A DNA stretch of 64,000 nucleotides from an uncultured Sphingomonas sp. (GTDB lineage: Bacteria > Pseudomonadota > Alphaproteobacteria > Sphingomonadales > Sphingomonadaceae). Where the stretch lies: positions 1 to 64,000 of the forward strand of contig NZ_CAMLDL010000002.1 in the NCBI RefSeq assembly GCF_946478955.1, in the 5' to 3' direction. The position numbers and the translations under genes are program-made. How positions within the stretch are numbered: position 1 is the first letter of the stretch; each line of letters opens with the position of its first letter. The notes under the pieces were generated by a model. It worked only from the letters and a program-made list of their open reading frames with translations. It was not told where the DNA came from and ran no database searches. Below, piece after piece: positions 42,553-50,906 of the stretch.

Positions 42553-43035
42553 ATGAGCCAGCCGGTAATCGGCATTATCATGGGAAGTACGTCGGACTGG
42601 GAAACGATGCGTCATGCATCGGAAACGCTCGACGCGCTGGGAGTGATCCATGAAACGCGGGTTGTGTCCGCGCACCGCACGCCAAAGCGGCTTTATGATT
42701 ATGCACAGACGGCCAAGGAACGCGGCCTGAAAACGATCATTGCCGGTGCTGGCGGCGCTGCGCACCTGCCGGGCATGGCTGCGTCGATGACTGAATTGCC
42801 AGTGCTCGGCGTCCCGGTTGAGTCCAAGGCGTTGAAGGGGATGGATAGCCTACTGTCCATCGTGCAGATGCCGGCCGGCATCCCGGTTGGAACCCTGGCC
42901 ATTGGCAAGGCAGGGGCGGTCAATGCCGCGCTGCTTGCAGCGGCGATGCTTGCAACGACGGACGATAATTTGGCAGAGCGGCTTGCCGAATGGCGCGCCA
43001 GGCAAACCGATTCCGTCCCTGATCGTCCGGAGTAA
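42553..43035 (+). CDS. purE: N5-carboxyaminoimidazole ribonucleotide mutase PurE
   Basis: A 160-residue class I PurE that moves the carboxylate from N5-CAIR to C4, giving CAIR in purine synthesis. Signatures: [23 protein letters not shown] and [12 protein letters not shown]. The start at 42553 follows a weak ribosome site; the longer upstream frame is the complement of the GGDEF gene. purK starts ten bases after its stop. Confidence 0.96.
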   Translation: MSQPVIGIIMGSTSDWETMRHASETLDALGVIHETRVVSAHRTPKRLYDYAQTAKERGLKTIIAGAGGAAHLPGMAASMTELPVLGVPVESKALKGMDSLLSIVQMPAGIPVGTLAIGKAGAVNAALLAAAMLATTDDNLAERLAEWRARQTDSVPDRPE

Positions 43036-43045
43036 TCGACCAACC

Positions 43046-44107
43046 ATGAAGCCGCTTCCCCCCGGTTCCACGATCGGCATCGTCGGCGGCGGTCAGCTCG
43101 GCCGGATGATGGCGCTCGCGGCGGCCCGGCTGGGCTATCGCTGCCATATATATGATCCGCATGAGGCGCCTTGCGCGGCTGAGGTCAGCGCCGCTCACAC
43201 GCGGGGTCGCTATGATGACGAGGCGGCGCTCCGCGCCTTTGCCGACGGCTGTGACGTCGTTACCTATGAGTTCGAAAATCTGGAGGCGGCACCGCTTTTC
43301 GCGTTAGGCCCCCGTCTTCGCCCCGGCACCCGCAGTTTGGAACTGGCGCAGGACCGCGGCGATGAAAAACGCTTTCTCGAAGGATGCGGCGCACGGATCG
43401 CTGCGTGGCATCCGGTCGATGGGCCGGACGATATTCGGTCGGCGCTCCCTGCTCTCGGCGGCCCGCTGCTGCTCAAGACGCGGCGTGACGGCTATGACGG
43501 CAAAGGGCAGGCGTGGGTCTGCTCTGCCAATGACATCGACGCGGCCTGGGACGCGATTGGCCGCAAGCCAGCCGTCGCTGAAAAAAGGGTTGATTTTGCC
43601 GCCGAATTTTCGGTCGTAATAGCGCGAACGGCCGCGGGCGAGACCCGCGCCTTTCCGGTTGCGCGAAACGACCATGAAGGCGGCATTCTGCGCACGTCGA
43701 CCGTCCCCGCCGGCGCGTCGATTGAGCCGCACGTCGAGCAGGCGATCACCTTCGCCGAGGCCATCGTTACCGGGTTGGATCACATCGGTGTTCTGACCGT
43801 CGAATTTTTCGCAACCGAAGACGGTCCGGTGGTGAATGAGTTTGCGCCGCGCGTTCACAACAGCGGCCATTGGACGATCGAAGGCGCCGAAACGTCGCAA
43901 TTTGAACAGCATTTACGCTGTATCCTGGACCTACCCCTTGGCGATGTATCGCTGGTGGCAAATGGTGCGACCATGCAAAATCTGATCGGCGACGATGTGG
44001 ACCGCTGGAATGACTATGTGACGGAACCGCGCGCGCATCTTCACCTCTATGGTAAGGGCGATGCCCGGCCCGGCCGGAAAATGGGTCACGTTACAAGACT
44101 GACCTAA
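43046..44107 (+). CDS. purK: N5-carboxyaminoimidazole ribonucleotide synthase PurK
   Basis: A 353-residue ATP-grasp enzyme that carboxylates AIR with bicarbonate and ATP to give N5-CAIR, the substrate of PurE. The N-terminal GIVGGGQLGRMMALAAARLG and ATP-grasp region KTRRDGYDGKGQAWV are diagnostic; metal ligands lie in FFATEDGPVVNEFAPRVHNSG. Paired with purE as an operon ending in the terminator at 44141. Confidence 0.96.
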   Translation: MKPLPPGSTIGIVGGGQLGRMMALAAARLGYRCHIYDPHEAPCAAEVSAAHTRGRYDDEAALRAFADGCDVVTYEFENLEAAPLFALGPRLRPGTRSLELAQDRGDEKRFLEGCGARIAAWHPVDGPDDIRSALPALGGPLLLKTRRDGYDGKGQAWVCSANDIDAAWDAIGRKPAVAEKRVDFAAEFSVVIARTAAGETRAFPVARNDHEGGILRTSTVPAGASIEPHVEQAITFAEAIVTGLDHIGVLTVEFFATEDGPVVNEFAPRVHNSGHWTIEGAETSQFEQHLRCILDLPLGDVSLVANGATMQNLIGDDVDRWNDYVTEPRAHLHLYGKGDARPGRKMGHVTRLT

Positions 44108-44140
44108 GGATGGCGCGGCGCCGGGGCGCATCGACATTAG

Positions 44141-44178
44141 AAAAGGGCGCGGAAGTCATACCTCCCGCACCCAATTTT
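44141..44178. terminator. Bidirectional terminator after purK and the M16 lipoprotein
   Basis: GGGCGCGGAAG pairs with CTCCCGCACCC (wobble pairs) and is flanked by AAAA on the left and TTTT on the right, so it can stop transcription from both sides. It lies between the convergent genes. Confidence 0.8.
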
Positions 44179-44193
44179 CTAACCATCAGCTGT

Positions 44194-47040
44194 TTAGTTG
44201 GCGGCCTTTACCTCAACCGCCATGCCTAGCTTGTCCAGCTGCGGCTTTACCTTTGCCGCATCGCCGACGACGACCCAGACAAATCCGTTGGGATTGATGG
44301 CAGCACGAAAGGCCTTGTCCGCCTCTGCGCGGGTCAGCGCCTGGTATCGCCCGCCCAGCAATTCATAATAATTATCGGGGCGGCCATACATATCGTTGCT
44401 TATCATCGCGCCTAGTACCGAACCGGATGTTTCGAACCGGCCCGGAAGCGCCTGAACATTGCTGGAAATTGCCCGGCCCAACTCTTCCCCGGTCACACCC
44501 TTTTTGCCCATGAAGCTGCGCAGCTGGCTGTCCAGCGCCTTGATCGAATCGCCGGTGCGATCGGCCTGAACCGGCGCATTGATGGTATAGCTGGTGCTGT
44601 TGACGTTATAGCCCAGCCCGGCGCGCACCCCGTAGGACCAGCCCTTTGTTTCGCGCAGGTCCATGTTGATGCGCGACAGGAAATTGCCGCCAAACACTTC
44701 GTTACCGGCGCTGACCGGTACGATGTCGGAGCGCGGGTCAACGTCGGTCAGCTGTCCGCCCAGGATGATCGATTGGGGCGATCCAGGGCGATCAATCAGG
44801 ACAATCCGCGACGTCGCCGGTCGGGCGGGCGGCGCGGTGAAGCTCTTGCTGCCTTTTGGTGACGCCGGGGCGCCCCATGAACCAAGATATTTTTCCAGTT
44901 GCGGCATCAACGCGGATAGCGGCAGATCCGACACGACATAAAGCTTGGCATTGTCAGGTCGCAGCCAGCTATCCTTGAACCGGACCAGATCGTCACGGCT
45001 GATTGCCTTTACCGCATCTTCATCGCCGGCGCTTGTCGTCGCATAGGGATGGCTCGCACCGTATATCAGGCCGGGGAGGGCGCGCGCCGCAATGGCGTTC
45101 GGCTCTTTCTTGGCCTGTGCGATGGCGGTCAGCATCTGACTGCGCACGCGCTCCAGCTCCGCCGGCGCGAAATCGGGCCGTTGAACGACATCAGCGAACA
45201 GCGCCAGCGAAGGGTCAAGATTGGCCGACAGTGCCGACAGGATGACCGTGCTACGATCGGCACCTCCTTGTGCATTGATGGCGGCGCCAAGGCGCTCCCC
45301 TTCCTCGGCAATTTGCTGTGGCGTCTTGCCTGCCGCACCTTCGTCGAGAAGGCTGAGGGTCATATTCTGGAGGCCGCGCTGGTTCGGTGCATCGGCTGCG
45401 TACCCCGCGTCAAACGATAGGGCGAGCTGCGTCGTCGGAACGGCGGTGCGCTGTGCATAATCGACGGCCATGCCGTTCGACAGGCGGACATGCTGCACAT
45501 TGGGGAAATCGAGCGCCGGTGTGTCATTCACGCCCGGTGCCGGCCTCACGGTTTTCTTGCTGGGCATATCGACGCGCGCCGCCTTGGTGCCCTTGGCCTC
45601 AACATAGGCCGGGCGCTCGCCGGGTTCGAGCGTTACCTTGAAGACGGGCCGCGAGAGCCATTGTTGCATCGCTGCCCTGACCTGATCTGGCGTTTCGGCA
45701 GCGTATCGGTCGAGCGATTTCTTGTAAAAATCGCTGTCGCCGACAAAGACTTGGCCTTCGGCCAGGGCGACGGCCTTGCCGCCGAAACCGCCCACCTGTT
45801 CCAATCCGCGAATCCGGCCAGCGACATCGCTGGTAGCGGCACGCTGCACCTCATCCGCGGTCGGGCCGTTGGCTAAATAATCGGCCAAAATTTCATCGAG
45901 TCTCTTGTCAACGACCGCCGGGTCAACGCCAGGTTTCACGGTCACGTCTATTTCGAATAGGCTAACACGTTGAAACGGCTGCACATTTGCGCTTACTGAA
46001 ACGGCGAGCTTCTCGTCACGAACGAGGATGCGGTCGAGGCGGGAACTGGCGAGGCCGCCTAGGATTGAGGCGCCCAAATCGAGCGCGGGAAGCTGGTCGG
46101 AGCCAAGGCCTGGCACCGCCCAATGGCGCTGCAGCTCGACGGCCGCGACCCGGTCTTTCATTACCATCGACTTGGATGCCGCGAGAGTCGGCACGTCGGC
46201 GGCGGCCGGCGTATTCACTGGACCGCGCGGAATGGCACCAAAATATCTCTCAACCAGCGGTTTAGCCTGTGCAGCGGTGATGTCGCCGGCCAGCACCAAC
46301 ACGGCATTATTGGGTCCATATTTGTCGACGAACCATTGTTTCACGTCTTTGAGGGTCGCTCCATCAAGATCGGCCATCGAGCCGATGGTGTCATGTTGAT
46401 AGGGGTGGCCGTCCGGAAACAGGTTGGCCAGCACTTCATAATCAACAAGGCCGCCGGGTTGATTGTCGCCCTGGCGTTTTTCATTCTGGACGACGCCAAT
46501 CTGATTGCTCAGCTTTTCCTGATCAATCGCGCCGAGCAAATAGCCCATGCGGTCGCTTTCCATGAACAACGCCTTGTCGAGCGCGCCGGTCGGTACATTC
46601 TCGAAATAGTTGGTGCGGTCGAACCAAGTGGTGCCGTTATAACCGGTCGCACCAATCTGTTGCAGGTAGGTGAAATAGTCGCCGGGCAGATTGTCACTGC
46701 CGTTGAACATCAGATGTTCGAACAGGTGGGCGAAGCCGGTTTTGCCCTTTGGTTCGTCCTTCGACCCGACATTATACCAGACGCTGACTGCGACAATCGG
46801 TGCCTTATGATCCTCGTGGACAATAACCTTCAGCCCATTGTCGAGCGTAAAGCTTTCATGCGGGATCGACACTTGCTCGACCAGTGCGCTGACGGGCGCA
46901 GCGGTCGGCGTTGCCGCGGCTTCGGTAGATGTGGGCGTCGCAGGCGGCACCACGGTCGCAACGGGCGGGGCAGAGGCGCAGGCCGCCAGTAGGGAGGCGC
47001 TGCACAACAGCAGGGATAGGCGGCGGGTTGAAACGGTCAT
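44194..47040 (-). CDS. Large M16-family zinc peptidase, predicted lipoprotein
   Basis: A 948-residue double-unit M16 (insulinase-like) peptidase. A lipobox is present (LSLLLCSASLLAAC, lipidated Cys near residue 21). The first half carries the inverted zinc motif HLFEHLMFNG with the acidic partner region VVQNEKRQGDN; the second half lacks it and should be structural. Such periplasmic M16 proteins degrade small peptides. Length and two-half layout are usual for the family. A Pro/Thr/Ala-rich linker follows the lipid anchor. Confidence 0.93.
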   Translation of the reverse strand: MTVSTRRLSLLLCSASLLAACASAPPVATVVPPATPTSTEAAATPTAAPVSALVEQVSIPHESFTLDNGLKVIVHEDHKAPIVAVSVWYNVGSKDEPKGKTGFAHLFEHLMFNGSDNLPGDYFTYLQQIGATGYNGTTWFDRTNYFENVPTGALDKALFMESDRMGYLLGAIDQEKLSNQIGVVQNEKRQGDNQPGGLVDYEVLANLFPDGHPYQHDTIGSMADLDGATLKDVKQWFVDKYGPNNAVLVLAGDITAAQAKPLVERYFGAIPRGPVNTPAAADVPTLAASKSMVMKDRVAAVELQRHWAVPGLGSDQLPALDLGASILGGLASSRLDRILVRDEKLAVSVSANVQPFQRVSLFEIDVTVKPGVDPAVVDKRLDEILADYLANGPTADEVQRAATSDVAGRIRGLEQVGGFGGKAVALAEGQVFVGDSDFYKKSLDRYAAETPDQVRAAMQQWLSRPVFKVTLEPGERPAYVEAKGTKAARVDMPSKKTVRPAPGVNDTPALDFPNVQHVRLSNGMAVDYAQRTAVPTTQLALSFDAGYAADAPNQRGLQNMTLSLLDEGAAGKTPQQIAEEGERLGAAINAQGGADRSTVILSALSANLDPSLALFADVVQRPDFAPAELERVRSQMLTAIAQAKKEPNAIAARALPGLIYGASHPYATTSAGDEDAVKAISRDDLVRFKDSWLRPDNAKLYVVSDLPLSALMPQLEKYLGSWGAPASPKGSKSFTAPPARPATSRIVLIDRPGSPQSIILGGQLTDVDPRSDIVPVSAGNEVFGGNFLSRINMDLRETKGWSYGVRAGLGYNVNSTSYTINAPVQADRTGDSIKALDSQLRSFMGKKGVTGEELGRAISSNVQALPGRFETSGSVLGAMISNDMYGRPDNYYELLGGRYQALTRAEADKAFRAAINPNGFVWVVVGDAAKVKPQLDKLGMAVEVKAAN

Positions 47041-47127
47041 GAATTAGGCTCCCCAATGATCGGGGAAACCCTAACCCCTTGGCGGCCTTATTCAACTTCG
47101 TTCGACCAACGGTCGGCGCGGGTCGAC

Positions 47128-47160
47128 AAAACGCCGCCGAACCGCGAGGGGTCGGCGGCG
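47128..47160 (-). terminator. Terminator of the CsgG-like gene
   Basis: On the minus strand CGCCGCCGA pairs perfectly with TCGGCGGCG and is followed by TTTT. It lies 20 bases past the stop of the CsgG-like gene and before the M16 lipoprotein start. Confidence 0.82.
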
Positions 47161-47181
47161 CTTCAGGACTGCTTCTGCGGG

Positions 47182-47973
47182 TTATTGCGCGCGCGGCGCA
47201 GCTGCTGATGCGTTGGCGGGCAGACCGCCCATTTCCGCAACCAGCTTCTTATAGGCGTCGAGATAGGCCAGCACGATAATCTGACCAATTTCGGTGTTCT
47301 GATAGCCTGTGGCGCCGACACCGCCGACTCCGCCGCCCCAGAACGCGCCGCCACCGCCGGCCCAGCCCAGATCCTTTTTGCGGAAATAGCCTTCGACCAG
47401 CGCATCTTCCTCGGTCGTGCGGGCGTTGACGATGGACAGCGTCACATTGGCCTCACCCTTTTTGACGTTGATGCCACCGGCAATGCCGCCGAGAACGCGG
47501 CCAGCGCCGCCGAACATGCCGCCAATGGCGCCGCCCAGGCCAGCGCCGATGCCGCCACCGCCGCTGTTGCGGTTGGCGGTGACGATATTGGGTTCAAGGA
47601 AATAATCGGCGGCTTTCACCTGGCCCTTACCAAGGTTCGACCCGGCCTGGAGTTCGCCCTGATCGGCCAGGGCCCGTTCCATCGCGCGGCTTTGCATCGA
47701 GCGACCACGATTGACCAACTTGAAGCAGCCCGATTTCTGAACAAATACGCGCAAAATCGCCTCTGGGCTGCCAAGGTTGAATTCCCGCCACCATTGATTG
47801 TCCGGTTCGACGATCGCGATTGTGCCGAGATTGCGGGCACAGACCGGGATTTCGGCGGTTCCGCGGTTCTGGTCCTGGCGGGCCGAGCTTTCGTCCGGTT
47901 TCTTGGCCATAGCGGGTGCAGCGGTGGCCATGACGACGGTGCCGACTGCGGCGGAAATCAGATACTTCAGCAT
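47182..47973 (-). CDS. CsgG-like exported protein
   Basis: A 263-residue protein with a signal peptide (YLISAAVGTVVMATAAPAMA) and a domain resembling CsgG/HfaB-type secretion-channel proteins: GTIAIVEPDNQ, FVQKSGCFKLVNRGRSMQSRAMERAL, ADYFLEPNIVTANRN. A glycine-rich central stretch (residues about 140-170) replaces the usual membrane hairpins. There is no lipobox Cys after the signal, unlike classical CsgG, so it may not form an outer-membrane pore. No curli or holdfast genes are adjacent. Start at MLKYLIS chosen for the signal peptide. Confidence 0.72.
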   Translation of the reverse strand: MLKYLISAAVGTVVMATAAPAMAKKPDESSARQDQNRGTAEIPVCARNLGTIAIVEPDNQWWREFNLGSPEAILRVFVQKSGCFKLVNRGRSMQSRAMERALADQGELQAGSNLGKGQVKAADYFLEPNIVTANRNSGGGGIGAGLGGAIGGMFGGAGRVLGGIAGGINVKKGEANVTLSIVNARTTEEDALVEGYFRKKDLGWAGGGGAFWGGGVGGVGATGYQNTEIGQIIVLAYLDAYKKLVAEMGGLPANASAAAPRAQ

Positions 47974-48134
47974 GATACTAATATGCCTCCCAATGCTGTC
48001 TGAGGGCGTCGACATTCCCTGCCGACTAGGACGCCGGTTGAGCCACTTTACCGTGCCAATATTTCCCCCTGCGCCATAAGTGGTCGCGGCTTGGGCATAT
48101 CATGAGGCGCCTTTAACTTGAAGCAGGATATGCG

Positions 48135-48191
48135 ATGTCATCGTCAGCGCCGCTTGAACCATCATTCGTTCAGGTGCGCGGTAACTGCTGA
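48135..48191 (+). CDS. Possible 18-codon leader peptide upstream of lepA
   Basis: An ATG with AGGA six bases before it opens a frame reading MSSSAPLEPSFVQVRGNC and stop. It is followed directly by a hairpin GCGCGCCGC / GCGGCGCGC at 48196-48221 and a pyrimidine-rich tract ending in TTTT before lepA. The order short frame, hairpin, T-rich tract resembles a translation-controlled leader. Equally it could be chance; coding statistics cannot decide at this length. Confidence 0.3.
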   Translation: MSSSAPLEPSFVQVRGNC

Positions 48192-48256
48192 CATCGCGCG
48201 CCGCCTCTGCTAGCGGCGCGCACAAACCTTCCCTCTTTTAGACGCGCCCGCGCGCG

Positions 48257-50095
48257 ATGTTGGCTGAATTGAGCACTGAACTTTCCAAGATCCGAAACTT
48301 CTCGATCATCGCGCATATCGACCATGGCAAGTCGACGCTTGCCGACCGGTTGATCCAGCGTACCGGCGGCCTGACTGACCGCGAAATGACGCACGGCCAG
48401 ATGCTCGATAATATGGAGATTGAGCAAGAGCGCGGGATCACCATCAAGGCCCAGACGGTGCGCCTGAAGTGGAAGGCCGCCGACGGCGAGACCTATACGC
48501 TCAACCTGATGGACACGCCCGGCCACGTCGACTTCGCCTACGAAGTCTCGCGCTCTCTCGCCGCCTGCGAAGGCGCGCTGCTGGTCGTCGACGCCGCGCA
48601 GGGCGTGGAGGCGCAGACGCTGGCCAACGTCTATCAGTCGATCGAGCATGACCATGAGATTGTGCCGGTCATCAACAAGATCGACCTGCCCGCCGCCGAC
48701 CCGGAAAAGGTCCGGCATGAGATTGAGGACATCATCGGCCTCGACGCGTCCGAGGCGGTGCTCGCATCGGCCAAATCCGGCATCGGCATCGACGAAATCC
48801 TGCAGGCGGTGGTCGACAAAATCCCCGCGCCCAAGGGCGATCGCACCGCGCCGCTCAAAGCCATGCTGGTCGACAGCTGGTACGACCCCTACCTCGGCGT
48901 CGTTATCCTGGTCCGCGTCATCGATGGCAGCCTGAAGAAGGGTCAGCAGGTTAAGTTCATGCAGGCGGGCACCACCCACCTGATCGACCGCGTCGGTTGC
49001 TTCACGCCGAAGATTGAACAGCTGACCGAACTTGGCCCGGGCGAAATCGGCTTCATCACCGCGCAGATCAAGGAAGTCAGCCAGACCGCGGTCGGCGACA
49101 CCATCACCGACGTCAAGCGCCCCGCCGCGCAGGCGCTGCCGGGCTTCAAGGAAGTGCAGCCGGTGGTCTTCTGCGGCCTGTTCCCGGTCGACGCAGCGGA
49201 CTTCGAGAAACTTCGCGAAAGCCTCTATAAGCTCCGCCTCAACGACGCCTCGTTCAGCTTCGAGATGGAAAGCTCGGCCGCGCTTGGCTTCGGCTTCCGC
49301 TGCGGCTTCCTCGGCCTTCTCCACCTGGAAATCATCCAGGAACGGCTGATGCGCGAATATGACCTCGATCTCATCACCACCGCGCCGTCGGTGGTCTACA
49401 AGATGCACCTGTCCCATTCGAAGAATGAGGACGCCAAGACGATCGAGCTTCACAACCCCGCCGACATGCCCGACCCCAACCGGATCGAAAGCATCGAGGA
49501 ACCGTGGATCCTCGCCACCATCTACACGCCCGACGAATATCTCGGCGGTATCCTGAAACTATGTCAGGACCGGCGCGGGATTCAGAAGGAACTGACCTAT
49601 GTGGGCGACCGGGCGCAGCTGAAATATGAACTTCCACTCAACGAAGTGGTGTTCGATTTCTATGACCGGTTGAAGAGCATTTCGAAGGGCTATGCCAGCT
49701 TCGACTATGAACAGATCGGCTACCGCGAGGGCGACCTCGTGAAGATGAGCATCCTGGTCAACGAAGAACCGGTCGACGCGCTCAGCATGATCACCCACCG
49801 CGGCACCGCCGAAGCGCGCGGCCGCGGCATGTGTGAGCGGCTGAAAGAGCTCATCCCCCGCCACCTGTTCAAAATCCCGATCCAGGCGGCCATTGGTGGG
49901 AAAGTGATTGCGCGTGAGACGATCAGCGCCATGCGCAAGGACGTCACCGCAAAATGCTACGGCGGCGACGCGACCCGAAAACGCAAGCTGCTGGAAAAGC
50001 AGAAGAAGGGCAAAGCCAAAATGCGGGAATATGGATCTGTGAGCATCCCGCAGGAGGCGTTTATTGCCGCGCTTCGGATGGGAGATGAGAATTAA
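48257..50095 (+). CDS. lepA: Elongation factor 4 (LepA)
   Basis: A 612-residue translational GTPase that binds ribosomes and affects back-translocation or initiation quality. G1 is [13 protein letters not shown] near residue 19, switch [11 protein letters not shown]4 NKIDLP. The EF4-specific C-terminal domain ends with [18 protein letters not shown]. The convergent 58-residue membrane-protein gene ends 14 bp after its stop. Confidence 0.97.
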   Translation: MLAELSTELSKIRNFSIIAHIDHGKSTLADRLIQRTGGLTDREMTHGQMLDNMEIEQERGITIKAQTVRLKWKAADGETYTLNLMDTPGHVDFAYEVSRSLAACEGALLVVDAAQGVEAQTLANVYQSIEHDHEIVPVINKIDLPAADPEKVRHEIEDIIGLDASEAVLASAKSGIGIDEILQAVVDKIPAPKGDRTAPLKAMLVDSWYDPYLGVVILVRVIDGSLKKGQQVKFMQAGTTHLIDRVGCFTPKIEQLTELGPGEIGFITAQIKEVSQTAVGDTITDVKRPAAQALPGFKEVQPVVFCGLFPVDAADFEKLRESLYKLRLNDASFSFEMESSAALGFGFRCGFLGLLHLEIIQERLMREYDLDLITTAPSVVYKMHLSHSKNEDAKTIELHNPADMPDPNRIESIEEPWILATIYTPDEYLGGILKLCQDRRGIQKELTYVGDRAQLKYELPLNEVVFDFYDRLKSISKGYASFDYEQIGYREGDLVKMSILVNEEPVDALSMITHRGTAEARGRGMCERLKELIPRHLFKIPIQAAIGGKVIARETISAMRKDVTAKCYGGDATRKRKLLEKQKKGKAKMREYGSVSIPQEAFIAALRMGDEN

Positions 50096-50109
50096 GGGGC
50101 GTGAACGCC

Positions 50110-50286
50110 CTATTCTGACGGATGTTTGCGCCGCCTGACGATATAATCCCATCCAAAAAGAGCTGCCGCAAGCGCAAAAATAACGGCGACGAGATAATAT
50201 CCCTTAAGGGCACTGAAGGCACACATGCCCGCTGCCATGCTTGCCTTGAATCCGGCGCGATCGTCCTGTCCAAGTCCCAAATTCAT
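50110..50286 (-). CDS. 58-residue membrane protein, candidate immunity protein
   Basis: An intact 59-codon frame with GGGAGG five bases before the ATG. About 28 polar residues (MNLGLGQDDRAGFKASMAAG) precede one helix (YYLVAVIFALAAALFGW) and a basic tail (RRRKHPSE). It is the last gene of a minus-strand run after the two precursor peptides. Small membrane proteins next to class II bacteriocin or Cdz-type genes usually confer immunity; that role is inferred from position and topology only. No family is recognised. Confidence 0.7.
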   Translation of the reverse strand: MNLGLGQDDRAGFKASMAAGMCAFSALKGYYLVAVIFALAAALFGWDYIVRRRKHPSE

Positions 50287-50303
50287 TGACGCCTCCCAGG
50301 CTG

Positions 50304-50330
50304 CCCGGCGCCGAGGTTATCGGCGCCGGG
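50304..50330. repeat. Perfect GC-rich hairpin between precursor 1 and the membrane protein
   Basis: CCCGGCGCCGA pairs perfectly with TCGGCGCCGGG around GGTTA, an 11-bp stem. No T-run follows on the minus strand. It may act as an mRNA-stabilising or processing hairpin that keeps precursor message more abundant than the downstream gene. Confidence 0.75.
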
Positions 50331-50337
50331 ACGCGCA

Positions 50338-50499
50338 TTAATCCAGGGCAGAAATGATGACGGCGTGCAGGAGCACGCTAGCGCCAAGCGCCGGTCCGCC
50401 AATTGCGCACCCGATAAGTACCGCCGCACCTGTTACGTAGACTTCCGTCATGCTGGCGCCGTCGACGGACTCGATTTCCTCGATGTTCAGTTCAACCAT
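50338..50499 (-). CDS. Double-glycine-type precursor peptide 1 (bacteriocin-like)
   Basis: A 53-residue frame with AGGGGAA six bases before its ATG. The leader MVELNIEEIESVDGA has the layout of double-glycine leaders (L-x-x-x-E-I then hydrophobic, ending Gly-Ala). The predicted core of about 38 residues is hydrophobic with GxxxG steps (GCAIGGPALGAS) and one Cys. The leader matches that of precursor 2, which supports both as one exported pair. Export would need a C39-peptidase ABC transporter, not present here. Class IIb bacteriocin or Cdz-like glycine-zipper toxin is inferred. Confidence 0.75.
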   Translation of the reverse strand: MVELNIEEIESVDGASMTEVYVTGAAVLIGCAIGGPALGASVLLHAVIISALD

Positions 50500-50531
50500 G
50501 ATATTTCCCCTATTTGTAAATTTTACGCGAT

Positions 50532-50729
50532 TTAGAGGTAAAGGATACCTACGCCGATTACGCCACCAGCGGCTGCTGCGAGCAAATTGCCACCGCTAAC
50601 AAGGCCGCCGACGCCGGCGCCGACCAAGAAAGCTTCAGCAACTTCTTTTACAGAGTAAGCGCCATTAATTTCATCAATTTCGTCAAATGACAAATCAGAG
50701 ATGAAATTATTGCTCAGTGCCATTTCCAT
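50532..50729 (-). CDS. Double-glycine-type precursor peptide 2 (bacteriocin-like)
   Basis: A 65-residue frame. The leader MEMALSNNFISDLSFDEIDE continues INGA, a textbook LS-x-x-E-I leader with Gly-Ala cleavage site. The core of about 41 residues (YSVKEVAEAFLVGAGVGGLV onward) has repeated GxxxG/AxxxG steps, a glycine zipper able to insert or pair in membranes. GGAG lies seven bases before the ATG at 50729; ATGs at 50732 and 50723 are possible. Its codons and surroundings are AT-rich compared with neighbours. It is the first gene of the three-gene minus-strand unit. Confidence 0.8.
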   Translation of the reverse strand: MEMALSNNFISDLSFDEIDEINGAYSVKEVAEAFLVGAGVGGLVSGGNLLAAAAGGVIGVGILYL

Positions 50730-50758
50730 CATCTATCTCCAGAACATATGTTTATGAT

Positions 50759-50798
50759 GATTATTGATTTCTAAGATGGTTCTTACAAATCAATAATC
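50759..50798. promoter_or_regulatory. 40-bp near-perfect palindrome upstream of the precursor genes
   Basis: GATTATTGATTT (50759-50770) is the exact inverse complement of AAATCAATAATC (50787-50798); inside, TAAG and CTTA also pair, with only one mismatch between the blocks. It lies 30 bases upstream of precursor 2 and just before a small plus-strand frame. An operator or divergent control site is likely; a hairpin terminator for plus-strand transcripts is the alternative. Confidence 0.7.
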
Positions 50799-50810
50799 AC
50801 CGGAATCACT

Positions 50811-50906
50811 ATGAATGGAGTAGCAGGCTATGGAAATATTCTAGGAGGGTTAGTGCCCACTACATATGCACTAGCCGGAATAGCAGAATGGGGATGCGGC
50901 AGATGA
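50811..50906 (+). CDS. 31-residue Gly-rich peptide, possible remnant of a third toxin
   Basis: A short frame starting MNGVAGYGNILGGLVPTTYA and ending in EWGCGR. The codons are AT-rich (GGA, ATA, CTA, TTA) and the peptide is glycine-rich like the two precursor cores, but there is no leader and the ribosome site is weak. The in-frame codons before the ATG, back to a TAA at 50772, read DGSYKSIITGIT, which looks like the end of a double-glycine leader. So it may be a decayed precursor gene; real expression is doubtful. Confidence 0.3.
   Translation: MNGVAGYGNILGGLVPTTYALAGIAEWGCGR

Noticed and set aside
48170..49453. A 427-codon open frame on the minus strand
   Set aside because: Antisense to lepA, which is certain; the translated sequence is a shadow of lepA codon structure.
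50061..50273. 70-codon frame overlapping the immunity candidate
   Set aside because: It is in another frame of the same strand, has no hydrophobic segment and no ribosome site, whereas the 58-residue frame has both.
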